From DASPGQ01 sp035457705 (GTDB lineage: Bacteria; Acidobacteriota; Vicinamibacteria; Marinacidobacterales; SMYC01), in NCBI GenBank assembly GCA_035457705.1, contig DATIBD010000022.1:1-64000 (forward strand): 64,000 nt of DNA, read 5' to 3'. The position numbers were made by a program, and so were the translations under genes. This document shows positions 8,458 through 18,877 of the stretch, one piece after another (position 1 is the first letter of the stretch; every line of letters begins with the position of its first letter). The notes beneath the pieces are model-generated. The model saw nothing but the letters and a program-made list of their open reading frames with translations, did not search any database and had not been told where the DNA came from.

Positions 8458-9720
8458 ATGCATGTTGTCTCCATAGTCGTGCTGGCATTCAGCTGGGCCA
8501 GCGCCGGTGCACCCGAGCCCGTGGCTCCGGAGCAAGAACCAGAGCGCTGGCTCAAGGGGAACCTCCACACGCACTCTTTTTGGAGCGATGGTGACGACTA
8601 TCCGGAGCGCATCCTCGACGGCTACAAGGAGCGTGGGTACGACTTCGTCGCTCTGTCGGAGCACAACATCCTCGCCGAGGGTGAACGCTGGATCGAGGTG
8701 GAGAGTCACGGGGGAGTCGAGCTTCTCGGGAGATATCGTGAGCGGTTCGGCGACAAGTGGGTCGAGACCAGAGAGGAGGACGGGAAGCTCCTCGTACGGC
8801 TCAAGACGCTTGCGGAGTACCGCACCCTGTTCGAGGAGGAGGAGCGGTTCCTGATTCTCGAGGGTGAAGAGATCACCGATCGCTTCGAGGCGAAACCCGT
8901 GCACGTCAACGCCACGAACCTGCGGGAGCTCATCACGCCCCAGGGCGGCGGCAGCGTGGCCGAGGTCATGCAGAACAACGTCGACGCCGTCCTCGAACAG
9001 CGGGAGCGCACCGGCCGGCTCATGTTTCCTCATGTCAACCATCCGAACTTTGGTTGGGTCGTCACGGTCGAGGATTTGATCGCGCTCGAGGGAGAGAAGT
9101 TCTTCGAGGTCTATAACGGCCATCCTCTGGTCCACAACGAGGGCGATGACCTCCGGCCGAGCACGGAGCGCATGTGGGATATTCTGCTTGCCGAGCGTCT
9201 TTCGCAGGGCAGGGAGCTCATGTACGGCATCGCCGTCGACGATTCCCACAATTACCACGACCTCGACTCGGAGCATTCGAACCCGTTTCGCGGCTGGGTG
9301 ATGGTGCGCGGGGCGAGTTTGACCCCCGAGGCCATCATCGAGGCGATGGAGCGCGGTGATTTCTTCGGCTCCTCGGGTGTCCAGCTCGACGACGTCCGGG
9401 TGAGCGACACGGAGCTCTCCATCGCCATTCGAGGTGAGGACGGTGTCTCCTACACGACTCGGTTCATCGGGACGCGGCGAGGTTATGACCGTTCGACCGA
9501 AGCGGTTCGAGGGCAAGACGCTTCCGTGCTACTTCGCTACAGCGATGACATCGGGGAAGTCTTGGGCGAAGTCCAGGGCAACCGACCCTCCTACACGTTC
9601 CAGGGCGACGAAATCTACGTCCGCGCCAAGATCGTCTCGTCCAAGCTCAAGGAGAACCCCTACAGAAAAGGCGAGCACGAATCGGCGTGGGTGCAACCGG
9701 TGGTGTTCCTTCACCGGTAG
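8458..9720 (+). CDS. Secreted PHP-domain phosphoesterase-like protein
   Basis: 420 aa. After a short signal peptide (MHVVSIVVLAFSWASAGAP) comes a PHP (polymerase and histidinol phosphatase) domain: GNLHTHSFWSDGD, FVALSEHN, FPHVNHPNFGW and GIAVDDSHNY supply the usual histidine/aspartate metal ligands. Residues after ~310 form a beta-rich tail. The PHP family hydrolyses phosphoesters with a multinuclear metal centre; the substrate is unknown. The ribosome-binding site is weak. A TAAACT -10-like box lies near 8431-8436. Confidence 0.8.
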   Translation: MHVVSIVVLAFSWASAGAPEPVAPEQEPERWLKGNLHTHSFWSDGDDYPERILDGYKERGYDFVALSEHNILAEGERWIEVESHGGVELLGRYRERFGDKWVETREEDGKLLVRLKTLAEYRTLFEEEERFLILEGEEITDRFEAKPVHVNATNLRELITPQGGGSVAEVMQNNVDAVLEQRERTGRLMFPHVNHPNFGWVVTVEDLIALEGEKFFEVYNGHPLVHNEGDDLRPSTERMWDILLAERLSQGRELMYGIAVDDSHNYHDLDSEHSNPFRGWVMVRGASLTPEAIIEAMERGDFFGSSGVQLDDVRVSDTELSIAIRGEDGVSYTTRFIGTRRGYDRSTEAVRGQDASVLLRYSDDIGEVLGEVQGNRPSYTFQGDEIYVRAKIVSSKLKENPYRKGEHESAWVQPVVFLHR

Positions 9721-9737
9721 CCGCGGTTTCCGGCTAC
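9717..9737. terminator. Hairpin between convergent genes
   Basis: GTAGCCG (9717-9723) and CGGCTAC (9731-9737) form a perfect 7-bp stem with a 7-nt loop. The stem covers both stop codons of the convergent PHP and aminopeptidase genes. There is no U-tract, so intrinsic termination is uncertain. Confidence 0.35.
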
Positions 9738-11119
9738 TTCTTGAACCGTTCTTCGAGCAAGGCGTAGACGGCGCGCAAACCCATGGCCTCACCGCCCTCG
9801 GGCCTTCCCGGGCGCGATGACTGGTTCCATGCCATGAGGTCGATGTGGGCCCAGGGGATTCCGTCGCCGACGAACTCCCGCAGGAAAAGGGCGGCAGTGA
9901 TCGCCCCTCCGAGCGGCGCTTCGGGTGCGTTCGTGATGTCTGCGACCTTGCTGTCGATGAGCTTGCGATAGGGCTCGAAAAGAGGCATGCGCCAGAGCGG
10001 GTCGGACTCGCCCGTGGCGCAGGCGAGAAGCGCGGAAGCCAACTCGTCGTCGTTTGCGAACATTGCGGGAAGCTCGGCTCCGAGCGCCACTCGCGCGGCC
10101 CCGGTGAGCGTGGCGAAGTCGATGAGGAGCGACGGTGACTCGCCGGAAGCCTCCGCGAGGGCGTCGGCGAGGATGACCCGTCCTTCGGCGTCGGTGTTAC
10201 CGATCTCGATCGTGAGTCCTTTGCGGGTGGGAACGACGTCGAGCGGCCTCATCGCCGATCCGGAAACCGCGTTCTCGACGGCGGGAATCAAAACTCGCAG
10301 CCGCAGGGGAAGCTTCGCTCCCATGACCATCGCGGCGACGCCGAGAACGTGCGCGGCTCCGCCCATGTCTTTTTTCATGAGCTTCATGTTGGTCGCCGGT
10401 TTCAAATCGAGGCCGCCGCTGTCGAAGCATACTCCCTTGCCGACGAGCGTCACCTTCGGGTGCGAGGCCTCGCCCCAACTGAGCTCGATGAGGCGCGGAG
10501 CTCGGCTCGGGGCGGCGGCGCGGCCGACGGCATGAATGGCGGGATAGTTTTTTTCGAGAAGATCATCACCGACGATCACGTGAAAGGAAGCCTCGTTGTC
10601 GTTTGCGAGCTGCTCGGCGGCTCCGGCGAGCTCCGCGGGCCCGAGGTCGGACGCGGGCGTGTTGATGAGATCGCGGACGAGCGCTGTCGCCTCCGCCATG
10701 GCAGTAACGCGCGGCCGATTGCAGGCTTCCGGCCACTCGAGAGAAGGCGGCGCGGCCTCTTTTTTCGACCGCATTCGTTCGAAGCGATAGGTGCCGAGAG
10801 CCCAACCGAGCGCGGCGGCGTCGGCTTCCTTGGGCGAATGGTACCCTTCGATGCGGTACGTTCCGCGAGGAAGCTCGAGGGGAAGCGCCGCCCAGTCCCA
10901 GGGAGTCGGCTCGCTCACGCCAAGAAGCACGCTCTCGAGCTCGCCGTTTCTCCCGGGGACGAGCAAGCTCTTGCCTGGTGCCGCGTCGAACGAAGTCGCC
11001 TCGATCCAGCGCTGAGCGATCGCGCCAGCGCGCGCCCGCCAGGTTGGCAGTTCCTCTTTTGCGATCGGCTGGATGGGAATCGCTGGGCCACCTGGATCGA
11101 CGAGGTATTGGGAGGTCAT
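9734..11119 (-). CDS. Leucyl aminopeptidase family (M17) protein
   Basis: 461 aa. The C-terminal catalytic domain has GKGVCFDSGGLDLKP and KKDMGGAAHV (zinc ligands and catalytic lysine) and the family signature NTDAEGRVILADAL. The enzymes are cytosolic hexameric two-metal exopeptidases that release N-terminal residues in peptide turnover. Length is normal. The ATG overlaps the TGA of the upstream oligoribonuclease gene (ATGA), making it the last gene of a five-gene operon. Confidence 0.9.
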   Translation of the reverse strand: MTSQYLVDPGGPAIPIQPIAKEELPTWRARAGAIAQRWIEATSFDAAPGKSLLVPGRNGELESVLLGVSEPTPWDWAALPLELPRGTYRIEGYHSPKEADAAALGWALGTYRFERMRSKKEAAPPSLEWPEACNRPRVTAMAEATALVRDLINTPASDLGPAELAGAAEQLANDNEASFHVIVGDDLLEKNYPAIHAVGRAAAPSRAPRLIELSWGEASHPKVTLVGKGVCFDSGGLDLKPATNMKLMKKDMGGAAHVLGVAAMVMGAKLPLRLRVLIPAVENAVSGSAMRPLDVVPTRKGLTIEIGNTDAEGRVILADALAEASGESPSLLIDFATLTGAARVALGAELPAMFANDDELASALLACATGESDPLWRMPLFEPYRKLIDSKVADITNAPEAPLGGAITAALFLREFVGDGIPWAHIDLMAWNQSSRPGRPEGGEAMGLRAVYALLEERFKK

Positions 11120-11757
11120 GGAACCCTTTCGAAACGGGATCGATAGAAGGCGAGCTCGGCGATGGATGCCTGTACGTCGTAGTAGGCATCATGCTTGTCG
11201 CCCGACACGGCGTCTCGTCCCGGATAGAATTTCTGGATGCCATCGGCGCGGCCGAGCTTTTCGAACTTCCGTTCTCGATAGTGGAACAGCCACTCGATCT
11301 TGAAAGAAGTGACGTCGAGATGGCGATAGTTCAAGCGCGAAACGAATCGCGGCAGGTACTTTCGAGCGAGAAAGTAATCGGCGTAGATGCTGTTGCCCGA
11401 AAGGACCGGTCGTTGGCGCACGTCTTCCGCGTGTGATTCGGGAAAGCAGTCCAGGTACGAGGCGAGAAATCCATCGAGCTCGTTCACCGGCCGACCACGG
11501 AGGCCACAGGTTTCGAGAAGCGGTTGATAGTTCTTCTTGACGTGATCCGAGATCCGCTCCGGGGGCGGGAGGGTCGCGACCGCGGAAAAGCCGTCGGCCC
11601 GTAGAAGCTCGTCGGGGATCGCAGCCGGTCTCTGGGGAAGCGGACTGAGGTCGTCGCCGGTCACGATGAGTGCGACCTGGAGGATCTCGGCTCGCTCGAG
11701 CTCGAGCATGGTGTACTCGGAATCGAACCAGCAGTACAAGAAGCGTGGCGTGGACAA
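11116..11757 (-). CDS. Oligoribonuclease-like DEDDh 3'-5' exonuclease
   Basis: 213 aa. It has the three Exo motifs of the DnaQ/Orn fold: FLYCWFDSEYT (Exo I, DxE), NSIYADYFLARKYLP...NYRHLDVTS (Exo II, typical of oligoribonuclease) and KHDAYYD (Exo III, HxxxxD). Orn degrades 2-5 nt RNA and pGpG. There is no in-frame ATG before Exo I except one inside the upstream gene. I choose TTG at 11757, two bases after the upstream TGA, which keeps Exo I intact and implies coupling. The protein is ~30 residues longer than E. coli Orn. Confidence 0.75.
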   Translation of the reverse strand: MSTPRFLYCWFDSEYTMLELERAEILQVALIVTGDDLSPLPQRPAAIPDELLRADGFSAVATLPPPERISDHVKKNYQPLLETCGLRGRPVNELDGFLASYLDCFPESHAEDVRQRPVLSGNSIYADYFLARKYLPRFVSRLNYRHLDVTSFKIEWLFHYRERKFEKLGRADGIQKFYPGRDAVSGDKHDAYYDVQASIAELAFYRSRFERVP

Positions 11758-11759
11758 AA

Positions 11760-12233
11760 TCAGCGGTGGGGTGTGTTCATCGTGATGACGATGGCTGAGG
11801 CCGCCATGCCAGCGATCCCGATCCACAGCATCGGGCTCGAGCGGAGCTCGCCGCCGGAGCTCCACACGGTGTAGAGAGCCGTGACCGTCACGGCGCCTCC
11901 GAACACGATGGGCATGACGGCGTGGGGAATCCGAGCCCCACCGTTGAACATGCAGAGTGTGAGGCTGAAAGCGCCGAGAGCTCCGAGGGTGCCGGCGGCC
12001 ACGCCCCAGAACCCTCCGCTACCAATCGTTTCGAAGCTATCTCCCTTGTACCACATGCCGAGAAGCCCTCCAGCGATCGCGATGACCAGGTAGGCGAAAC
12101 CGATGCCCACGTAGGGCTTGAACGGAGAGAGATCCGTGGCATCCGCGAGTCGCGCCTTTCCCAGCGTGGGCCCGTAGAGCCCCCAGCACACAGCGGTTCC
12201 CAGGGCGAAGAGGAACGGGAGGTAGTCTCTCAT
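11760..12233 (-). CDS. Small EamA-like membrane protein
   Basis: 157 aa with about five hydrophobic helices. The start MRDYLPFLFALGTAVCWGLYGPTL resembles the first helix of DMT/EamA exporters, and the length fits a single half-repeat unit. The substrate is not inferable. A strong AAGGAG site lies 7-8 nt before the ATG. It sits 19 nt after yigZ and just upstream of the coupled oligoribonuclease gene. Confidence 0.7.
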   Translation of the reverse strand: MRDYLPFLFALGTAVCWGLYGPTLGKARLADATDLSPFKPYVGIGFAYLVIAIAGGLLGMWYKGDSFETIGSGGFWGVAAGTLGALGAFSLTLCMFNGGARIPHAVMPIVFGGAVTVTALYTVWSSGGELRSSPMLWIGIAGMAASAIVITMNTPHR

Positions 12234-12252
12234 TTGTGCTCCTTCGAGAGGC

Positions 12253-12887
12253 TCATTCTATCTCAGGCGGATTAGCGTTCCGTTCAATTCTTAGGCCGAG
12301 CACGGCGCGCCCGCGGGTCTTCTCGGAGAGGGAACGCCGCAGCGAGTCGACTCGGTCGTCGTGGACTTCGAGCGAGATGACGACCTCTGCGCCGTACTCG
12401 ACGTTCGTGGGCGTCAGGGACATCTCTTCGAGAGCCCGCCTCACCTGTTTCTCGTCTTCGAAGGACGAGACGATGGTCGCCGATCGGGTCGCGGTCGTTT
12501 CCCGAAGCGTGGTGACGTCCAGTGCGGCGCTCGCGGTCGCCGAGTACGCTCGGTGAAGTCCTCCGGTCCCCAGCTTGATCCCTCCGAAATAGCGAACCAC
12601 GACGAGAAGAACGTCGCCCAGGTTGCGTCTCATCAGCACGTTCAGGATCGGCTTTCCCGCAGTACCCGAGGGCTCGCCCGCATCGTCGAAACGCACCGCG
12701 GGGCTGGATTTCGGATCTCCCAGGACGCATGCCCAACAGTGGTGGGTCGCATCCTCGAGCTCCCTGCGTATTTCTAGCCGTGCCGACGACGCCTCGGCCG
12801 GCGATGTGACGTTACGGACAATGCCGATGAATCGGCTTCGCTTGAACCGAAGCTCGACGCGCCCTTCACCTTCCGGCGCGAGGTAAG

Positions 12888-12891
<4 letters not shown>
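12253..12891 (-). CDS. yigZ: YigZ/IMPACT family protein
   Basis: 212 aa. The UPF0029 N-terminal signature is clear: KRSRFIGIV, ATHHCWACVLGD, DAGEPSGTAGKPILNVL and VVVRYFGGIKLGTGGL. A ferredoxin-like C-terminal domain follows. The family is linked to translation or peptide turnover but its biochemical role is not settled. The start is a TTG at 12891 overlapping the TGA of the upstream hydrolase gene; a longer reading merely shadows that gene. Confidence 0.85.
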
Positions 12892-14342
<1,451 letters not shown>

Positions 14343-14568
14343 CGTTTCCACCTCGCGAGGGGATTCTAGCGGTTGTTGCCTGATATTGGCAGCGCGCACG
14401 GCCGCGCCGACTACTTACGCGCTCGATGCGCGAATGGCCCGCGGTCCAGGGCGCTCCACTACGTTCAAATCTCTTGCTTTCCATCATAGGCGTGCCCTGA
14501 GCTAACCTGAGGTGAGGCGTACCATCGTTTTGAGGTTAAAGCGCTCCAAATGGAAACGAGGGGGGATC

Positions 14569-15981
14569 ATGGCTAGAACGGAAATCGACTCATTGGGGGC
14601 GATCGAAGTCCCCGAAGAGCGCCTCTGGGGAGCCCAGACGGAGCGTTCGCGACGGAACTTTCGCATCTCGCACGAGAGGATGCCGGAAGCCGTCATCGAT
14701 GCTCTGGCGCTGGTGAAGAAGGCGGCCGCGCTCGTCAACGAGGAGCTGGGCGTTCTGGAGACGGCGAAAGCGCGCGCGATCGTCCGAGCAGCCGACGAGG
14801 TGCTCGCGGGTGAGCACGCCGAGGAGTTTCCGCTTCTCGTATGGCAAACGGGAAGCGGCACCCAGACGAATATGAACGTGAACGAAGTCCTCGCCAACCG
14901 TGCGAGCGAGCTTCTCGGGGGGCCGCGCGGCAGTGGAAGGCTGGTGCATCCCAACGATGACGTCAATCGAGGCCAGTCGTCGAACGACGTTTTTCCGACG
15001 GCGGTGCACGTCGCGGCCGTCCGGGCGATGCGCGAATCGCTGTTGCCCGCGCTCGCACGGCTGCGAGACGAGCTAGTGGTGAAAGTGGAGGCGTTCGACG
15101 ACATCGTCAAGATCGGCCGAACGCATCTTCAGGATGCGACTCCTTTGACGCTGGGCCAGGAGTTTTCCGGTTACGTGTCGCAACTCGGGCACGGTACGGC
15201 TCGCCTCGAAGCGGCTCTGCCTCACTTGTACGAGCTCGCGATTGGTGGGACGGCGGTGGGTACCGGACTCAACACCCATCCCGAGTTCGGGATGCGGGCG
15301 TCGTCGAAGATTGCGGAGCTCACGGGGTATCCTTTCATCAGCGCACCAAACAAGTTCGAGGCCCTGGGAGGAAACGACGCCATCGTCCACGCCCACGGAG
15401 CACTCAAGACCGTCGCCGTATCTCTAATGAAGATCGCCAACGACCTGCGATGGCTCGCTTCGGGGCCGCGCGCCGGACTCGGCGAGATCCTGCTCCCGGA
15501 GAACGAGCCGGGAAGCTCCATCATGCCCGGAAAGGTAAACCCGACTCAGTGTGAGGCCGTGACGATGCTCTGCGCTCAGGTTCTGGGAAACGACGTCGCG
15601 ATCAACGTGGGGGGGGCGTCGGGCAACTTCGAGTTGAACGTCTTTCGGCCGATGATCGTCCAGAATTTCCTTCAAAGCGCGAGGCTGCTCGCAGACGGGG
15701 CCGAGAGCTTTCGCAAGCTCACGGTCGTGGGAATCGAGCCCCATCGCGAGCGCATCGCTTCGAACCTCGAGCGGTCCCTGATGCTTGTCACCGCTCTCGC
15801 CCCTCGCATCGGCTACGACCGGGCCGCCGCCATTGCCAAGAAGGCGCATCGAGAGGGCACGACTCTGCGCGAGGCGGCCATTGAATTGGGCTACGTCACG
15901 GCATCCGAGTTCGATGCCTGGGTACGGCCCGAGAAGATGATCGGGCCCGGGTCGAGCCCCGATGAAGACGGTGGTGGCTGA
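14569..15981 (+). CDS. fumC: Class II fumarate hydratase
   Basis: 470 aa, normal length for FumC. Motifs of the fumarase/aspartase superfamily are all present: GSGTQTNMNVNEV, HPNDDVNRGQSSNDVFPTA, GGTAVGTGLN and the signature GSSIMPGKVNPTQ. The enzyme hydrates fumarate to malate in the TCA cycle without an iron-sulphur cluster. GGGGGGAT directly precedes the ATG at 14569. It stands alone, convergent with the methyltransferase gene. Confidence 0.95.
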   Translation: MARTEIDSLGAIEVPEERLWGAQTERSRRNFRISHERMPEAVIDALALVKKAAALVNEELGVLETAKARAIVRAADEVLAGEHAEEFPLLVWQTGSGTQTNMNVNEVLANRASELLGGPRGSGRLVHPNDDVNRGQSSNDVFPTAVHVAAVRAMRESLLPALARLRDELVVKVEAFDDIVKIGRTHLQDATPLTLGQEFSGYVSQLGHGTARLEAALPHLYELAIGGTAVGTGLNTHPEFGMRASSKIAELTGYPFISAPNKFEALGGNDAIVHAHGALKTVAVSLMKIANDLRWLASGPRAGLGEILLPENEPGSSIMPGKVNPTQCEAVTMLCAQVLGNDVAINVGGASGNFELNVFRPMIVQNFLQSARLLADGAESFRKLTVVGIEPHRERIASNLERSLMLVTALAPRIGYDRAAAIAKKAHREGTTLREAAIELGYVTASEFDAWVRPEKMIGPGSSPDEDGGG

Positions 15982-15997
15982 GCTCCTCCGGCTCAGC
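15977..15997. terminator. Hairpin between convergent fumC and methyltransferase genes
   Basis: GCTGAGC (15977-15983) and GCTCAGC (15991-15997) pair perfectly around a 7-nt loop, spanning the stop codons of both convergent genes. There is no U-tract on either side. Confidence 0.35.
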
Positions 15998-16811
15998 TCT
16001 CGAGGCAAACGGGGATTCGGACGCGGCTGCTTGAAGCAGGCCGCAGCGTGAGGAGCTTGTCTCGTCCCAAACCCTCGATTCGCGGTGGGTCGACGCCGAT
16101 CTCGTCGCGCCAGAACAACTCATCGCCCAGGAGCTCATGCGTTGCCCGCAGCTGGCCGTCGAGCGAAAAGACAACCCCATCCGGGCGGAGCCGGGGCCAC
16201 AGCTCCTTGAGGCACGTTCTCGTTGAGGAGACGAGATCCACGTCGAGGACCACGACATCGGGCGAAGCCGAGAGGTGCGGCAGAGTGTCTTCGAATCGGC
16301 CCTTCGTGAATCGACAGCACTCGATGGCGCCCCACCTTTCGACGATACCCGCCACTTTCCGGAGCGTTCCGCGAAAGGCTCCAGCTCGAAAACGGGTGTG
16401 CCTGCCGTCTAGGAGCTCGTGCTCCTCGTCGTTTTCGGGCATGCCGCGAAAGGTATCGAGCACGATGAGAGATCCGCCCGCGAGCGCCGTGGCGAGGCTC
16501 AGCTTTGCGGTGCTCCCCCCGTAGCCACTGCCCGCCTCGATCACCAGGGGGCGGGATGGTCCCGATGCCCCTTCCCCGCTCGCTCGCGCGAGGATGGCGT
16601 GCGCGATCGTCAGCATGTCGGTGAGCGTGTGATATCCGCGGACCGCATTCGTGATCGAGAGGAAGCGCTTGATCAGTCCGAGCCTCGCTGGAATCGGGAT
16701 CTTGGCGAGCTCGCTGGTAAAGGCGAACCGCAAGGCCGCGCGGCGGTCGCGCTTCGCGAGGTAGGCGATGGACTGTAAACGTCGGTAGAGGGTGCCTGGC
16801 CCCCGTCGCAT
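15993..16811 (-). CDS. TylF/MycF-like class I SAM methyltransferase
   Basis: 272 aa from the ATG at 16811; an in-frame ATG at 16874 would add 21 residues. VIEAGSGYGGSTAKLSLA is the SAM-binding loop, LIVLDTFRGMPENDEEHELLDG resembles macrocin O-methyltransferase (TylF) proteins, and DVVVLDVDLVSSTRTCL is the later acidic motif. The acceptor is unknown; relatives methylate sugars of antibiotics or surface glycans. I prefer 16811 because TTGACA lies at 16839-16844 on the same strand, inside the longer reading. Confidence 0.7.
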   Translation of the reverse strand: MRRGPGTLYRRLQSIAYLAKRDRRAALRFAFTSELAKIPIPARLGLIKRFLSITNAVRGYHTLTDMLTIAHAILARASGEGASGPSRPLVIEAGSGYGGSTAKLSLATALAGGSLIVLDTFRGMPENDEEHELLDGRHTRFRAGAFRGTLRKVAGIVERWGAIECCRFTKGRFEDTLPHLSASPDVVVLDVDLVSSTRTCLKELWPRLRPDGVVFSLDGQLRATHELLGDELFWRDEIGVDPPRIEGLGRDKLLTLRPASSSRVRIPVCLES

Positions 16812-16930
16812 GGTGAATGATCGCTCGGTTTCTAGAGGTGTCAAGCGAGACCGACCGGCGGACGTCGAACTCATGTAGACTGTGCCCGCGTCATGTCGAG
16901 GTTACTGACTGCTCGAGTCGCCGAATTCGA

Positions 16931-18304
16931 ATGAACCTCGAGCGAGTTCTGGGCCGCGGTGATCTCGTGCTTTTCTCCGTCTCGGCCATCCTCACGATCG
17001 ATACTCTGGCGTCCGCGGCGTCGACCGGCGTTTCCTGGTTCAGCTGGTGGGTGATCATCATGGTCTTCTTCTTCCTGCCCTATGGCCTCATCACCGCGGA
17101 GCTCGGCGCCGCTTGGCCTGGAGAGGGCGGCCTGCACGTTTGGGTCCGGGAGGGTCTCGGCCCGCGGTGGGGCTCCATGGCGTCGTGGCTCTATTGGATC
17201 AACATGGTCTACTGGATCCCGCCCGTCTACCTCGTGTTTGCGGGTGTGTTCGACGGCATGTTCGTCGAAAGCGGTGACGTCAGGATTCAGACCGCCATCG
17301 CCATCCTGCTGACCTGGCTCACGGTGTTGCTGGGGCTCGTTCGGTTGAAGGTCTCGAAATGGATTCCAAATCTCGGGGCGATCGTGAAGGTCTCCATTTT
17401 CGTCGGACTCGGCGGGTTGGGCCTGGGCGCTTTGGCCACCGGGCGCCCACCGGCGAACGAGTTCTCTTTGAGCAAGATGCTGCCACAGTGGAGCGACACC
17501 GTGGCCTATGTCCCGGTCCTCCTCTACAACGCGCTCGGGTTCGAGCTCATGAGCTCCGCTGGAAGTGAAATGCGTGAGCCTCAAAGGGACGTTCCCCGCG
17601 TCATTCTCCTTTCGGGACTCGCCATCATGATCGTCTATAGCCTGGGAACGCTCGGCTTGCATCTCGCAGTTCCCCTGGAAAAGCTGAGCATCGTAACCGG
17701 AACGTGGGATGCGCTGGAAACGCTCGGTCTCCAGTGGGGCGGGGCAGGACAGACTCTGGTCTTTCTCCTGGGCGTTGGTTTTCTCTACGCCTGTGTCGCG
17801 AACATCGTGACCTGGAGCCTCGGGGCCAACCGGGTGGCGTCCACCGCGGCGGAGGAAGGACTCTTGCCGAAAGCGCTGTCGAAGCTTCACCCGAGGTTTC
17901 AAACCCCTTACGTCGCCTTCGCCATGATGGGGCTCGTGAGCACGGCTCTTCTCGTCGGAAATGCTCTTCTGTCTTCGAACACCGTGAACGTCTTCTGGAT
18001 GTCGTTCAAGCTTTCCGGCGTGTGTTTTCTTCTGTCCTACCTGCTCATGTTTCCATCGTTCCTGGCGCTGCGCTATCGTGCCGCTTCGACGCCTCGGCCC
18101 TACCGCATGCCGGGAGGGTTGTCCGTCGCCTGGGCCGCAACCATCGTTTGCTGGGTGTTCGTTGCCGGGGCCAGCTTGCTGTTTTTCGCTCCGTCCCCCA
18201 CGTCCGACGACCCGGCGCTCGAGACGTGGATTCTTGCGGGTGAGACGGGTCTCACGATACTGGCGGGTTGGCTGTTGATACCGAGAGGAGCGGGGCAGCG
18301 ATGA
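16931..18304 (+). CDS. APC-superfamily amino acid permease
   Basis: 457 aa with about 12 membrane helices. It starts RGDLVLFSVSAILTIDTLAS, typical of the first broken helix of amino acid-polyamine-organocation transporters, and has the family AAxEGLLPKALSKLHPRFQTPYVA loop region. It probably takes up amino acids by proton coupling or exchange; the substrate is unknown. The ATG at 16931 is used because upstream residues in this frame are not membrane-like. A very long open frame on the opposite strand here is a shadow. Confidence 0.85.
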   Translation: MNLERVLGRGDLVLFSVSAILTIDTLASAASTGVSWFSWWVIIMVFFFLPYGLITAELGAAWPGEGGLHVWVREGLGPRWGSMASWLYWINMVYWIPPVYLVFAGVFDGMFVESGDVRIQTAIAILLTWLTVLLGLVRLKVSKWIPNLGAIVKVSIFVGLGGLGLGALATGRPPANEFSLSKMLPQWSDTVAYVPVLLYNALGFELMSSAGSEMREPQRDVPRVILLSGLAIMIVYSLGTLGLHLAVPLEKLSIVTGTWDALETLGLQWGGAGQTLVFLLGVGFLYACVANIVTWSLGANRVASTAAEEGLLPKALSKLHPRFQTPYVAFAMMGLVSTALLVGNALLSSNTVNVFWMSFKLSGVCFLLSYLLMFPSFLALRYRAASTPRPYRMPGGLSVAWAATIVCWVFVAGASLLFFAPSPTSDDPALETWILAGETGLTILAGWLLIPRGAGQR

Positions 18305-18424
18305 GCGGCCTCCGTCGGACAATCGGCTCGATTCGAAGGATGAAAGTCCGCTCGAGTTAGGGATATGCTGCGCTAACTGAGCGTCCCTCAAGGGGCGACT
18401 CCTCACTGATCGCTGGGAGGGTCC

Positions 18425-18856
18425 TTGGTAAAGAAATGGATCGCCGAGTTTAGGAATTTCGCCATGCGCGGCAACGTGGTCGACATGGCGGTGGGGATCA
18501 TCATCGGCGGCGCTTTCGGAAAGCTCGTCACGTCGCTCGTGAACGACGTCGTCATGCCGCCGATCGGGCTCCTCACCGGCCAAGTGGACTTCGGCCAGCT
18601 CTACATCAACCTGAGCGACTCGGCCCACGAATCGCTCGAAGCGGCCACGGCCGCCGGAGCCCCCGTCATCCGCTACGGTGCGTTCATCAACACGATTCTC
18701 GACTTCGTCATCGTGGCGGCTTCGATATTCGTCGCCATCCGAGTCATGAACCAACTCAGAACCGAGCAAGAGACGAAGCCGGCGGCTCCACCCCCACCGT
18801 CCGCGGAGGAGAAGCTCCTGACGGAGATTCGCGATCTGCTGAAGTCCGGGCGTTGA
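18425..18856 (+). CDS. mscL: Large-conductance mechanosensitive channel
   Basis: 143 aa. The MscL N-terminal helix and first transmembrane segment are clear (EFRNFAMRGNVVDMAVGIIIGG...VNDVVMPPIG), followed by the periplasmic loop, the second helix (FINTILDFVIVAASIFVAI) and the C-terminal bundle helix LLTEIRDLLKS. It opens under membrane tension to release solutes on hypo-osmotic shock. The start is TTG at 18425 with GGGAGG 5 nt upstream. The VWA gene follows after 21 nt. Confidence 0.93.
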   Translation: MVKKWIAEFRNFAMRGNVVDMAVGIIIGGAFGKLVTSLVNDVVMPPIGLLTGQVDFGQLYINLSDSAHESLEAATAAGAPVIRYGAFINTILDFVIVAASIFVAIRVMNQLRTEQETKPAAPPPPSAEEKLLTEIRDLLKSGR

Positions 18857-18877
18857 TCCTCCGGTGAGGTCGGCTTC